Below, piece by piece: positions 34,157 through 42,372 of a DNA stretch of 64,000 bases. Source of the DNA: Streptomyces sp. PTY087I2 (GTDB lineage Bacteria > Actinomycetota > Actinomycetes > Streptomycetales > Streptomycetaceae); contig NZ_LZRD01000010.1 of assembly GCF_001687325.1 (NCBI RefSeq), positions 124,001 through 188,000 on the forward strand, read 5' to 3'. The position numbers were made by a program, and so were the translations under genes. The notes beneath the pieces were generated by a model that made no database searches, was not told where the DNA came from, and worked only from the letters and a program-made list of their open reading frames with translations. Position 1 is the stretch's first letter. The number at the start of each line of letters is the position of its first letter.

Positions 34157-35176
34157 ATGGCCCGGATCCGTTCCATCAAACCGGAGGCGTTCACCTCCGA
34201 GTCACTCGCCGAAGTGACGGTGGAGGCCGAGCGGACCTTCTTCGGCCTGCTCACCCAGGCAGACGATCACGGTCGTCACCGGGACAACGCCGCGATCATC
34301 GCAGGGCTCCTCTGGCCCCTGCGCGCCGAGCACACCTCGGTGCATGTCGAGGACGACCTTCACCAGCTCGCGAACGCCGGTCTGATCTGCCGGTACACGG
34401 GATGCGACGGCCGCCGGTACCTCCATGTCGTGACCTGGTCCCAGCACCAGAAGATCGACAAGCCGAGCCAGTCCCGCCTGCCCTCGTGCCCGCAGCACCA
34501 GGCCGACGACCGGTGCACACCCTGCAAGGGCTCCTGCACTCGGCGGACCCAGAGCTCGTCCACCACTCCCCGAGGACTCGCCGAAACTTCGGGGAGGGCA
34601 CCCCGAGCCCTCGATCTGCCTCCCGTACCCGCCTCGATGACGCCGGACCACGCAGACGAGCCCGCAGCCGACCAGCAGGAGGATGCCGACGGCGCGATCA
34701 GCGGACCCGGGCGGGCTGGAGCTGAGAGTGCAGGTCAGAGCGCGTTCTCAGAGGACTCTCCGAACCTTCCCCGAAGCCTCTCCGAAGGCTCGGCGCCTGG
34801 ATCTAGGATCTTGGATCCTGGATCTCTTGTCCCTACGGGGCGCACAGCGCCCGCAGCCGGCGTCTCCGCCAAGGACCTCGTCGGCGAGTACGTCGCCGGT
34901 TGCGACGAGCGCCCCCCGAACGACGTGATTGGGCACCTCGGGCGAATCATCAAGAAGCTCCTGGGCGAGGGCATCGCGCCGGAGCACATCCGGGCCGGGC
35001 TGGCGAACTTCGCGGCCAACCCGAGGCACCCGAGCGTGCTGACCAGCATGGTCAACGAGGCGATGAACGCTCGCCCCGGCGGTTTGGCGCGGCCGGGAAT
35101 CCGGCCTAACGTGCCCGCCCACCAGGCATGGACCAACCCGGCCAACGCTTCCGTCGCCTACGCCGAGGAGCTGTGA
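34157..35176 (+). CDS. phage-type replication initiator protein
   Basis: Protein of 339 residues matching the replisome-organiser-like proteins of actinobacterial phages and integrated plasmids. The N-terminal 120 residues are the recognisable part: MARIRSIKPEAFTSESLAEV, TFFGLLTQADDHGRHRDNA, ADVE-like acidic turn, LICRYTGCDGRRYLHVVTWS, HQKIDKPSQSRLP, a winged-helix DNA-binding unit. A long low-complexity linker (about 125-230) separates it from a C-terminal helical domain (AKDLVGEYVAG to NEAMNARPGG). The linker DNA carries the iterons at 34799-34826, suggesting an internal origin. A loader gene follows with a one-base overlap. Confidence 0.8.
   Translation: MARIRSIKPEAFTSESLAEVTVEAERTFFGLLTQADDHGRHRDNAAIIAGLLWPLRAEHTSVHVEDDLHQLANAGLICRYTGCDGRRYLHVVTWSQHQKIDKPSQSRLPSCPQHQADDRCTPCKGSCTRRTQSSSTTPRGLAETSGRAPRALDLPPVPASMTPDHADEPAADQQEDADGAISGPGRAGAESAGQSAFSEDSPNLPRSLSEGSAPGSRILDPGSLVPTGRTAPAAGVSAKDLVGEYVAGCDERPPNDVIGHLGRIIKKLLGEGIAPEHIRAGLANFAANPRHPSVLTSMVNEAMNARPGGLARPGIRPNVPAHQAWTNPANASVAYAEEL
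34799..34826. repeat. four tandem 7-bp iterons inside the initiator gene
   Basis: GGATC recurs at 34799, 34806, 34813 and 34820, exactly seven bases apart (GGATCTA, GGATCTT, GGATCCT, GGATCTC). Seven is not a multiple of three, so the encoded protein does not repeat and the periodicity is a DNA property. Candidate initiator binding array or origin. Confidence 0.6.
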
Positions 35177-35880
35177 TGCACACCCGTCACCGCGAGCCGC
35201 AGCTCCTCGGCAACGAAGGCACCCTGGAGCGCATGGCCAGGATCCTGGCCGCCCGCAACATCGACCCGGCCGACGCCGCGCTTCCCGATGACCCCGAGCC
35301 GTACTCCCCGCTCGACACCCTGCTGGCCGGGATGCCCCCGCGCTACCAGGCGGCTGTCGCCGACCACCCCACGGTGCTGGACTGGGTCCAGAAGGTTGCC
35401 GAGGCGGCCGTCGCCCCCAGCCGGGGAGCCCGGCGGCAGGTCACCACCGGGCCTAGCCTGCTGATGGCCGGGGTCGTGGGCGCGGGCAAGACGCACCAGG
35501 CGTACGGCGCGATCCGAGCGCTGGTGCAGAGCGGGATCGGCGTGCGCTGGCGCGCAACCACCGCTGCCGACCTCTACGCCGATCTCCGTCCCCGGCCCGG
35601 GGGCGATAGCGAGCGGGAGCTGGCGGCCGTCAGCCGGTGCCCGCTCCTGATCATCGACGACCTCGGCGCGGCCAAGGCCAGCGAGTGGGTCGAGGAGACC
35701 ACGTACCGGCTGATCAACCGGCGGTACAACTACGAACTGCCCACGCTGATCACCACCAACCTGGCGATCAGGGACCTCCGGGCCTACCTCGGCGACCGGG
35801 TCGCCTCCCGGCTCGCGCAGATGACCACCCGGGTCGAGTTCGAGCCCGTCGACCGCAGACGCTACAGCGCCGCCGCCTGA
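35176..35880 (+). CDS. DnaC/IstB-like AAA+ ATPase (helicase loader)
   Basis: ATPase of 234 residues. Walker A GAGKTHQ at residues 102-108, Walker B LLIIDDLGA around 157-165, and a sensor strand TLITTNLAI. These features fit DnaC/IstB-type helicase loaders, which load the replicative helicase at phage and plasmid origins. The ATG shares a base with the initiator stop (TGATG), so they are coupled. Together they make a self-contained replication start module. Confidence 0.85.
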   Translation: MHTRHREPQLLGNEGTLERMARILAARNIDPADAALPDDPEPYSPLDTLLAGMPPRYQAAVADHPTVLDWVQKVAEAAVAPSRGARRQVTTGPSLLMAGVVGAGKTHQAYGAIRALVQSGIGVRWRATTAADLYADLRPRPGGDSERELAAVSRCPLLIIDDLGAAKASEWVEETTYRLINRRYNYELPTLITTNLAIRDLRAYLGDRVASRLAQMTTRVEFEPVDRRRYSAAA

Positions 35881-35988
35881 TCCGCCCCAGGCCGCGTTTC
35901 CCCCGGGGCACCGCCCCGGCCTCTTCCCGACCCAGCGCACCTCTCCGCCGACGCCCCTGCGCGCGGAGAGCGATCGGAGCAACCCCGC

Positions 35989-36552
35989 ATGACCAGTACG
36001 ACGAACAGTCCTGCCCGCCACCGGGCGCTCGGCGACCACACCTGGCAGGCCGACGCCGTCTGCCGGAGCACCGAGTGCAACGCGGTGGACCCCGAAGTCT
36101 TCTTCCCCGAGCCCGACGAGACCAACAAGATCGCCGCCGCCAAGGCGCTCTGCGGCCAGTGCCCCGTCCGCCGCACCTGCCTGGACGCCGCGCTGGAAGG
36201 CGGTGACACCGACGGCATCCGAGGCGGGCTGACCGAGGAGGAGCGCGGGCCGCTCCACGCGAAGATCGCCCACCGGCTCGACTACAGCCGCGTCAACGAC
36301 ACGATCGCCGGGCGCGATGTCCACCTCACCACGGCCGAGCGCCGTGCAGTCGTCCTCGCCGCCTTCCGCCACGGGGTGAGCGAACAGCGCCTGGCCTGGC
36401 TCCTGAAGATCACCGAGGAGCACGCCCAGAAGCTCTACCGCGAACTCCGCCGAGCCCTGCGCAACCGGGACCTGGACCAGCCCGCGACCATCCCGGCCTC
36501 CGAGGCCGTCGGCGAGCGCCATGACCGTGACGACTTCGGGACGGCGGCATGA
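35989..36552 (+). CDS. WhiB-family regulator
   Basis: Iron-sulfur transcription factor of 187 residues. The WhiB cysteines are Cys25, Cys55, Cys58 and Cys64 (CGQCPVRRTC), followed by the GIRGG turn and a basic stretch. The C-terminal 100 residues extend well beyond a normal WhiB protein and include a helical HTH-like unit (RAVVLAAFRHGVSEQRLAWLL). WhiB proteins are common on actinobacterial phages and plasmids. Its ATG has no overlap with the loader (108-base gap); its stop overlaps the next gene by four bases. Confidence 0.85.
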   Translation: MTSTTNSPARHRALGDHTWQADAVCRSTECNAVDPEVFFPEPDETNKIAAAKALCGQCPVRRTCLDAALEGGDTDGIRGGLTEEERGPLHAKIAHRLDYSRVNDTIAGRDVHLTTAERRAVVLAAFRHGVSEQRLAWLLKITEEHAQKLYRELRRALRNRDLDQPATIPASEAVGERHDRDDFGTAA

Positions 36553-37604
36553 CCATCACGAGCGCGCCGAAGGCGGCGCACATATCCGGCTGGGACCGCG
36601 CGGCCGTGATCGCCCTGGGCGGCGCGGGGTGCGCCCTGTCGTACGACGCCCTCCAGCAGATGGCCGTCGCCATCCACATCCGAGGGCTGTTGACCTTCGT
36701 CTTCCCGCTGGTGATCGACGGGTTCATCGCCTACGGCGTCCGCGCGCTCCTGGTCCTGCGCGAGGCCCCGCTGCGCGCCCGGCTCTACGTCTGGACACTC
36801 GTCGGCACGGCCACCGCCGCCAGCATCTGGGCCAACGCCCTCCACGCGGTCCGGATCAACCAGGACGCGGTCGCCGGCACCGGCCTCCGGCTCGGGGACA
36901 CGGTGGTCGCGGTGCTGTCCACCATCGCCCCGCTTGCGCTGGCCGGTGCTGTCCACCTCTACATCCTCATCGCCCGGGGGCCGACCAAGGGCAGTGACCG
37001 CGAAAATCTCGGTCACCCCGGCCAGGCCCACCAGGGCACCGTTGGCGAGGTCACCCGGACTGACCGAGTCGGTCAGCAGCCGGCTGCCGGTCAGGTCGCC
37101 CCCGGTCAGCCGGTCACCGCGCTGACCGACCGGACGCCACTGTCCCTGGACAAGAAGGTTCCCACGCCTCGGTCACTGACCGGGGACACGAACCCGGCGG
37201 ACAGCCCGGTGCCGGTCACTGGCCAGCGCCGTCAGCCGCACGAGCCCGCTGACCTGCCCGGACAGCCGGACACGGGGCGGCCGGTCACTGACCGCGCCGC
37301 CGACCCCGCCCCGGTCACCGGTGACCAGGACAGTCCGGCGGCGTATTCCGGTCACCCGGTCACTCCTGAGTCGGTCACTGACCGGGGTGCCCGGACACCG
37401 GGTGGCCGACGACCTGACCCGGACACCGAGGAGCTGCTGAGGATCGCCCGGTCAGCGGTCAGGGCCGAGGACAAGCTGACCCGCAAGGTGGTCGCCGATG
37501 CGATCCGCGGTCAGCAGATCCCGCTGTCCAGCGACACGCTGACCGCCCTGATGGCCCAGCTCCGCACTCAGCACGGACAGCCGGTCACCGCCGCCCGGCC
37601 CTGA
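36549..37604 (+). CDS. DUF2637 membrane protein with repetitive tail
   Basis: Protein of 351 residues. The first 145 form a DUF2637 domain with four transmembrane segments (VIALGGAGCALSYDALQQMA; LTFVFPLVIDGFIAYGVRAL; LYVWTLVGTATAASIWANAL; VVAVLSTIAPLALAGAVHLY). Such proteins are frequent on Streptomyces conjugative elements, near plasmid-spread functions. The middle (150-285) is a Pro-Val-Thr-rich linker coded by a dense GGTCA/TGACC array. The last 60 residues are a helical domain (EELLRIARSAVRAEDKLTRKV) that could bind DNA. Possibly involved in intramycelial spread of the element. Confidence 0.8.
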   Translation: MTITSAPKAAHISGWDRAAVIALGGAGCALSYDALQQMAVAIHIRGLLTFVFPLVIDGFIAYGVRALLVLREAPLRARLYVWTLVGTATAASIWANALHAVRINQDAVAGTGLRLGDTVVAVLSTIAPLALAGAVHLYILIARGPTKGSDRENLGHPGQAHQGTVGEVTRTDRVGQQPAAGQVAPGQPVTALTDRTPLSLDKKVPTPRSLTGDTNPADSPVPVTGQRRQPHEPADLPGQPDTGRPVTDRAADPAPVTGDQDSPAAYSGHPVTPESVTDRGARTPGGRRPDPDTEELLRIARSAVRAEDKLTRKVVADAIRGQQIPLSSDTLTALMAQLRTQHGQPVTAARP

Positions 37605-37650
37605 CCGAACTTCCACGGGGCGGATGACCGGCCCGGTCACCCCGGCCGGT
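36990..37650. repeat. dense GGTCA/TGACC motif array
   Basis: Roughly 25-30 copies of GGTCA or its complement TGACC in 660 bases, spanning the linker of the DUF2637 gene and continuing past its stop codon. Three copies of the exact 13-base palindrome CGGTCACTGACCG lie at 37170-37182, 37282-37294 and 37372-37384. Encoded Pro-Val-Thr repeats explain part of this, but the motif occurs in several reading frames and both orientations. Confidence 0.6.
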
Positions 37651-37695
37651 CATCCGCCCCGGACACGCCTCCCGAGTAGAAGCGGAGTACACCTG

Positions 37696-37920
37696 ATGCG
37701 CACTCACCCTGCTACGCCCGCCGAAGTCGACTCCTGGCTGACCGTCCTGCACCAGCGCGGTCACCTTCACCGCGCTCAGTCCGGTCCGGACAGCAGCTGG
37801 ATCGTGCAGCGCGAGCAGCACGACCGTCCCTGGACCCTGCACCACCCGGTCCTGGCCATGGACTGGATCGAGGAACTGGTCCGCGAACTCCAGCAGCAGG
37901 ACCCGGAGACGAGTCGGTGA
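37696..37920 (+). CDS. small hypothetical protein before mobC
   Basis: 74-residue protein, acidic C-terminus (WIEELVRELQQQDPETSR) and Trp-rich middle. ATG at 37696 with GGAG nine bases upstream. Its stop overlaps the mobC start by four bases (GTGA), placing it in the mobilisation operon. No family recognised. Confidence 0.6.
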   Translation: MRTHPATPAEVDSWLTVLHQRGHLHRAQSGPDSSWIVQREQHDRPWTLHHPVLAMDWIEELVRELQQQDPETSR

Positions 37921-38582
37921 CCTCCGACGACCCGGCGGTGGTCACCGCCGGACAGCAGCGTGACCCTACGACGGCTCCTGGCGGAGCAAGCTATCGCGTA
38001 CGACGGTCCTACGGCCCGTCGTACGCACTTGCCCCCGCCCCGGAGGGCGGGGGAAGCCCGGCTGGTTCCCGAGCGAGGGCGCTCGGGAACCAGCCGGGCA
38101 ACCGGCACCAGGGGGCGCCGGTTGCCGGGGGAGAAGCCGACCGCGACGACCACCGCGAGCAGCCGAGCCCGAGCACACCTGCCTTCCCCGACCGCAAACC
38201 GCGCCGCCGCAGCCGCAACCCCAGTGAGCGCACCCGCAAGACGACCACTCGCCTTGCCGACACCGAGCACGCCGAGATCGCCGCCGCCGCCAAGCAGCGT
38301 GGCGTCACCGTCGCCCGCTTCCTCGCCGGTGCCAGCCTCGCCGCCGCCCGCGGTTCGACCGCCCTGCACACCAACGAACGCTTCGATGCGGCCATCGATG
38401 AACTCGCCTCCCTGCGAACTGCCTTGGCCCGAATCGGCAACAACATCAACCAGATCGCCTACATCTACAACAGCGGCGGACAGCCCCGCCCCGGCGAACT
38501 CGACCACGCCCTGAGCGCGCTGCTCCGGCTCCTCACCCGCGTCGACGACGCGGCGAACAACCTGGTGAACAGGCGGCTGTGA
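37917..38582 (+). CDS. mobC: MobC-like relaxosome accessory protein
   Basis: Protein of 221 residues. The C-terminal half matches plasmid mobilisation MobC proteins: a ribbon-helix-helix-like KTTTRLADTEHAEIAAAAKQ, then ELASLRTALARIGNNINQIA, the hallmark of the family. MobC helps the relaxase nick at oriT. The N-terminal 100 residues are low-complexity, and the DNA there forms four consecutive hairpins (37996-38125). Its stop overlaps the relaxase start. Confidence 0.83.
   Translation: MTSDDPAVVTAGQQRDPTTAPGGASYRVRRSYGPSYALAPAPEGGGSPAGSRARALGNQPGNRHQGAPVAGGEADRDDHREQPSPSTPAFPDRKPRRRSRNPSERTRKTTTRLADTEHAEIAAAAKQRGVTVARFLAGASLAAARGSTALHTNERFDAAIDELASLRTALARIGNNINQIAYIYNSGGQPRPGELDHALSALLRLLTRVDDAANNLVNRRL
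37996..38125. other. candidate origin of transfer: four consecutive hairpins
   Basis: Four inverted repeats in a row at the 5' end of mobC: 37996-38026 (11-base arms GCGTACGACGG / CCGTCGTACGC), 38028-38056 (CTTgCCCCCGCCC / GGGCGGGGGAAG), 38057-38098 (19-base perfect arms, 4-base loop) and 38098-38125 (GCAACCGGC / GCCGGTTGC). Location inside the relaxase operon fits an oriT. Inference only; no nic site is proven. Confidence 0.5.
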
Positions 38583-40354
38583 TGGTTCCCGACATCGGAC
38601 GCGGCTCCCGCACCCACGGACTGCTTGTCTACCTCTACGGCCCCGGAAGGCGCGAGGAGCACACGGACGCGCACCTCGTCGGCTCCTGGGACGGCTTCGC
38701 CCCCGACCCCGGCCGCGACACCAGCCCCGATCCCGATCCGAAGGTCACCCTCGCCCGCCTCACCGCCGCCCTCGACCTCCGGGTCAAGCAGGCCGGAGAC
38801 CGCGCTCCCGCCCAGCACGTCTGGCACTGCTCGGTCCGTACCGCTCCCGGGGACCGGCGGCTCTCCGACGAGGAGTGGAACGCCGTCGCCCAGCGCATCG
38901 TCCACGCCACCGGCATCGCCCCGGACGGTGATCCCGACGGCTGCCGGTGGATCGCCGTCCGCCACGCCGAAGATCACGTCCACATCGTCGCCACCCTGGT
39001 CCGGGGCGACCTGCGCAACCCCCGACTGAACTACGACTTCAACAAGGCCCAGGCCGAATGCCGCCGCATCGAGAAGGAGATGGGACTGCGCCGCCTCAAC
39101 GCCGGGGACGGCACCGCAGCGAAGAACCCCACCAGCGCCGAGAAGTTCAAGGCCGAACGCACTGGCCGCCCCGAGACCTCCCGCGAGACGCTTCGCGAAG
39201 CCGTCCGCCAGGCCCTCGCCGGAGCAGACGACGAGAAGGAGTTCTTCACCCGGCTCCACGACGCCGGCCTGCGGGTGAAGGTGCGCCACGCCCCGTCCGG
39301 TGACGCGCTCGGCTACAACGTGGCCCTGCCCGGCGACCGCAACCGCCACGGCGAACCGGTCTGGTACCCCGGCTCCAAACTGGCCCCCGACCTGTCCCTC
39401 CCCAAGATCCGCCTCCGGCTGGCCGACAGCACCGCCCTGCGTACGACGGCCCCGGCTGCCAGCGGCCGGGCGGATAGGTCCGCGCCTGCCAGGGAGCGAC
39501 GCAGCGCCACCGGCATCGCCGAACGTGCCGCCGTCCTCCTCGACCACGGTGACGACGGAGAAGCCGCCGCGCAGCTCGTCGGCGTCGGAGAACTCCTCGA
39601 TGCCGTCGCGCAGACCTCCCCGGCCGCGACCCGCACCGAGCTGGCCGCCGCCGCCCGAAACTTCGAACGGGCGACCCGCAGCCACGTCCAAGCGGAACGC
39701 GCCGACACCCGGGCGCTCCGCTCCGCCGCCCGAGGCATCGTCCGGGCTGGCGGCGCCCTCGGCCGAGGAGAGGACGGCGGCACCACCGCCATGCTCCTCT
39801 CCACCCTGGTCCTGGTCACCCTCGCCGCCGCCCACTGGCACTCCGCCCGCGGACACGCCCAACAGGCCCACGCCTCCCACCAGGCCGCCGAGCACCTGCG
39901 CACCGCCTACCGCCAGGCCGCCACCACCCCGATGCGAACGCTGCACGACCAAGGCCGCGCCCTTCCTGACACCCAACGCCGGAGGTACGAGACCACCATC
40001 CGCGCCGCCCTACCGGACCACGGCGTACGAGGAGATGGTGTACCGGCGAAGACCGACGCCCTGGCCGCCACCCTCGCCCAGGCCGAGCAGGCAGGCCACG
40101 ACCCCGAAGCTCTCCTGCGACAGGCCATCGACATGCGCGAACTCGACACCGCCGCAGACGTGACCGACGTCCTGGTCTGGCGCCTGCGCCGCCTCGCCCA
40201 ACTCCCTGCCCACCCGCATGAAGCAGCCTGCCGCCCGCAGGCCGACACCTGCCCGACCAAGACCTCGGCCAGGGGCACCGGCCAACGGAACGCACCCGCA
40301 GCGGCGCCGCGTCCTGCCGCCTCCGACCCGCGCAGCCGCCCACCGCGCCGCTGA
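38579..40354 (+). CDS. MobA/VirD2-family relaxase
   Basis: Conjugative relaxase of 591 residues that would nick and covalently bind the transferred strand. The N-terminal nuclease domain has candidate catalytic tyrosines Tyr18/Tyr20 (VYLYGPGR), a conserved HVWHCSVRT segment near residue 80 and the metal-binding His129, His133 and His135 (RHAEDHVHIVATL). The middle is helical; a hydrophobic segment lies near residues 403-420 (MLLSTLVLVTLAAAHW), followed by coiled helices and a Pro-rich tail. GTG at 38579 and ATG at 38582 are both possible starts and overlap the mobC stop. Confidence 0.88.
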   Translation: MMVPDIGRGSRTHGLLVYLYGPGRREEHTDAHLVGSWDGFAPDPGRDTSPDPDPKVTLARLTAALDLRVKQAGDRAPAQHVWHCSVRTAPGDRRLSDEEWNAVAQRIVHATGIAPDGDPDGCRWIAVRHAEDHVHIVATLVRGDLRNPRLNYDFNKAQAECRRIEKEMGLRRLNAGDGTAAKNPTSAEKFKAERTGRPETSRETLREAVRQALAGADDEKEFFTRLHDAGLRVKVRHAPSGDALGYNVALPGDRNRHGEPVWYPGSKLAPDLSLPKIRLRLADSTALRTTAPAASGRADRSAPARERRSATGIAERAAVLLDHGDDGEAAAQLVGVGELLDAVAQTSPAATRTELAAAARNFERATRSHVQAERADTRALRSAARGIVRAGGALGRGEDGGTTAMLLSTLVLVTLAAAHWHSARGHAQQAHASHQAAEHLRTAYRQAATTPMRTLHDQGRALPDTQRRRYETTIRAALPDHGVRGDGVPAKTDALAATLAQAEQAGHDPEALLRQAIDMRELDTAADVTDVLVWRLRRLAQLPAHPHEAACRPQADTCPTKTSARGTGQRNAPAAAPRPAASDPRSRPPRR

Positions 40355-40434
40355 CCAGAACGCCCGGAACGCCGGACACCGGCCGACCGGACCCCACGAA
40401 ATGCCTGGACAGCCGGTGGAAGTGGCTGTTACGG

Positions 40435-40866
40435 ATGAAACAGGAAGCCCTCGACCGGGAGATGACCCTCGTGCTCAGAACCACCGACCGCACCACAGAG
40501 CCGACACCCACGCTGCCTGTCCTCCCCGCTGGCACCGACCCCCTGCTGCACTTCCAGTACGAGACACAGCCGGCAGACGGCCCCGGCGCGACCCGCTGCG
40601 TCAGCCACCCGCACGAACTCGCCCTCGCCGGCATCCCCGCGATGTGCTCGGCCTGCCGCGCCCGACGCGACTGGCTCCTGATCAACCACGGCCGCAACGT
40701 CTGGGTCCGCTGCCGGTGCGGCAACCAGTGGCTCGAACCCGAGATCAGCCGCGCCGACTTCGATGCCCTGATCGCCAGCCCGTACGGGACGACCTACCCG
40801 AGCGTCGAGGAGGGCCTGGTCGCGCTCGGCTTCGACGGCGCCTTCGCTGGCATCTACCTGGAGTAG
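40435..40866 (+). CDS. zinc-ribbon-like hypothetical protein
   Basis: Protein of 143 residues with CSAC and CRCG pairs (MCSACRARRDWLLI; WVRCRCGNQWLEPE) that look like a zinc ribbon, followed by an acidic C-terminus. No clear ribosome binding site at the ATG; an internal ATG at 40462 is an alternative. Last gene of the rightward mobilisation operon, before a strong terminator. Function unknown. Confidence 0.65.
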   Translation: MKQEALDREMTLVLRTTDRTTEPTPTLPVLPAGTDPLLHFQYETQPADGPGATRCVSHPHELALAGIPAMCSACRARRDWLLINHGRNVWVRCRCGNQWLEPEISRADFDALIASPYGTTYPSVEEGLVALGFDGAFAGIYLE

Positions 40867-40882
40867 ACGAACAAGGAGCTGA

Positions 40883-40926
40883 ACGCCGAGGGGCGCCACC
40901 GATACGTCGGTGGCGCCCCTCGGCGT
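40883..40926. terminator. strong bidirectional terminator
   Basis: Perfect 20-base stem (ACGCCGAGGGGCGCCACCGA and its complement) with loop TACG, between the rightward mobilisation operon and the leftward gene ending at 40937. Confidence 0.9.
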
Positions 40927-40936
40927 CCAAAGGAGG

Positions 40937-41167
40937 TCAGCCCCGCTGGGTGTTCTTCGGTAGGCCGCCCCGGAAGTCGCATCCGGGGCACTCATCTTCA
41001 CCATGGACATGGCCTTCGTACCAACCGTGGACCGCCGCGTGCAGGATCGCCTCCTCGACCAAGGCTTCGCCGTTGCGGACCGAAGAGATGGCGTTGCTGA
41101 CGATCATTCTGAGAACGGCGTTGTCCGGTGAAGGGAACGGCGGGGACGGCATCGGGGAGTCGCTCAT
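40937..41167 (-). CDS. small hypothetical protein
   Basis: 76-residue protein with a Pro-rich start, a helical middle (AVLRMIVSNAISSVRNGEALVEEA) and a C-terminal HGEDECPGCDF motif that could bind metal. No good ribosome binding site seen. Convergent with the mobilisation operon. Confidence 0.5.
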   Translation of the reverse strand: MSDSPMPSPPFPSPDNAVLRMIVSNAISSVRNGEALVEEAILHAAVHGWYEGHVHGEDECPGCDFRGGLPKNTQRG

Positions 41168-41195
41168 GCACCGGATACTAGGGGCGACTGAGCCA

Positions 41196-41519
41196 TCATC
41201 CAGCAGGATCGGATTTCGGGGGGAGCAGGCCCGCCTTGGTCAGGCGGTGGATGCTGAGCCGGACGGCGGCCGGACGAAGACCGACCTCGTTCGCGAGAGT
41301 CTCGACGGGCTGGTGGGGAGATTGCCGGAGGTGGCGAAGGACAGTGCGGTCGGTCGCGGCATCCTGGGAATGGCTGATCAGGTAGGCGCCGACGCCTCCG
41401 GCTGTGACGGTGAACAAGGCGACGGCGCAGAGGCCGAAGCTGTCCTGGGCGGCGGCGACGATGGCGGTGACCGCACCAGCGGCGGTGACCACGAAAGCAC
41501 CGACGAGAGGGTTGTTCAT
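41196..41519 (-). CDS. membrane protein with C-terminal winged-helix-like domain
   Basis: 107-residue protein. Two transmembrane segments at about residues 5-24 and 30-47 are followed by a helix-turn-helix unit (VLRHLRQSPHQPVETLANEVGL, RPAAVRLSIHRLTKAGLL). ATG at 41519 with AGGA upstream; the longer in-frame extension is implausible. Membrane-tethered DNA-binding proteins occur on Streptomyces elements; target unknown. Confidence 0.6.
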   Translation of the reverse strand: MNNPLVGAFVVTAAGAVTAIVAAAQDSFGLCAVALFTVTAGGVGAYLISHSQDAATDRTVLRHLRQSPHQPVETLANEVGLRPAAVRLSIHRLTKAGLLPPKSDPAG

Positions 41520-41692
41520 GACGATCCTGTGCTGGGACACGACGGAGCCGGTGAGCTGTGCAAGTCGTTGCGGGACCCCCCCCGACTGGCTTCCAGCCCC
41601 GGAACGTGGACGACTTCCAGCGGGCCGGTCCGACACGCTGTCATCGTCGGGACGAGCGTACGCGTACGCCCGTGGGCGGGGACGTACGGCAA

Positions 41693-41724
41693 GGCCGCCC
41701 CTGCCTGAACGGTGCGGGGCGGCC
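41693..41724 (-). terminator. terminator
   Basis: GGCCGCCCC / GGGGCGGCC, perfect 9-base stem with a 14-base loop, 17 bases downstream of the stop of the leftward gene at 41741. Confidence 0.6.
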
Positions 41725-41740
41725 ATCTGCGGTTCTCGAG

Positions 41741-42079
41741 TCAGACCTCGGAGAGGCGGTTGGAGGCGGCGAGGGCGTTGGTCGCGAACGCGAGTGCGGC
41801 GCACAGGCCGGTCACCTCGTGGACGGTCGGACGCACCAGGCGCGGCCAGTCGTCCGGGGCGCCGGTCCAGGAGGCGAGATGCACCTCGGTGGTGGCCAGG
41901 CCCAGGTGGGCGGTGACGTCCCAGCCGGTGAGGGAGGCGGGCTCCCAGAGCAGACGGATGCGCCCGAGGGGAAGTCTGGAGGTTCCGGCGGCGAGCCAGG
42001 AGACGTCGAGTGAGCCGTCGGGTCGGGCGGAGACGCGCTGGACCAGCGCGCCGCGCACGCCGTCCGGCATCGGGCGCAC
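41741..42079 (-). CDS. hypothetical protein (start uncertain)
   Basis: 112 residues from a GTG at 42079. The same frame stays open and protein-like for about 28 further codons upstream (TTEAFISLHPRSSSVLPLRG), with a GGAGG at the far end but no ATG, GTG or TTG after it, so the true start may be unusual or altered. The body is compact (LPLGRIRLLWEPASLTGWDVT; LASWTGAPDDWPRLVRPTV). No family recognised. Confidence 0.55.
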   Translation of the reverse strand: MRPMPDGVRGALVQRVSARPDGSLDVSWLAAGTSRLPLGRIRLLWEPASLTGWDVTAHLGLATTEVHLASWTGAPDDWPRLVRPTVHEVTGLCAALAFATNALAASNRLSEV

Positions 42080-42159
42080 AGCGAGGCCGCGCAGCGGAAG
42101 GACGGATGAGGAGCGAGGGTGCAGCGAGATGAAAGCCTCCGTGGTGTTGAACGAATGGG

Positions 42160-42372
42160 TCAGGCCCAGTCGAGGGCGTCGCGCGCACTCGCCGGGAGGT
42201 AGCCCTCCTGGCCGTCGTCGGCGATGAACGCCATGCCGCCTTGGACGACGACCTCGGCCCCCACGTAGTGGGCGAAGGGGAAATCAGGGTTGACGGCGAG
42301 GCGGACCGGCAGGCTGGGGTCGAGGTTCTGAAGCTGGCGGAGCAGATGGCCGACGGTCAGGTACTGGGGCAA
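42160..42372 (-). CDS. small hypothetical protein
   Basis: 70-residue acidic protein (LTVGHLLRQLQNLDPSLPVRL, then VGAEVVVQGGMAFIADDG) with a TTG start at 42372 preceded by GGAGG at five bases, which is the reason to accept TTG. Leftward cargo operon. No family recognised; a phage or plasmid accessory protein is likely. Confidence 0.6.
   Translation of the reverse strand: MPQYLTVGHLLRQLQNLDPSLPVRLAVNPDFPFAHYVGAEVVVQGGMAFIADDGQEGYLPASARDALDWA

Noticed and set aside
36990..37650. CRISPR array
   Set aside because: The repeats are short, irregularly spaced and inside a coding region, with no cas genes nearby.
37417..37910. TraB recognition repeats (GACCCGGA) as a clt locus
   Set aside because: Only two scattered copies here (about 37416 and 37902) and others elsewhere by chance; no TraB gene in the window.
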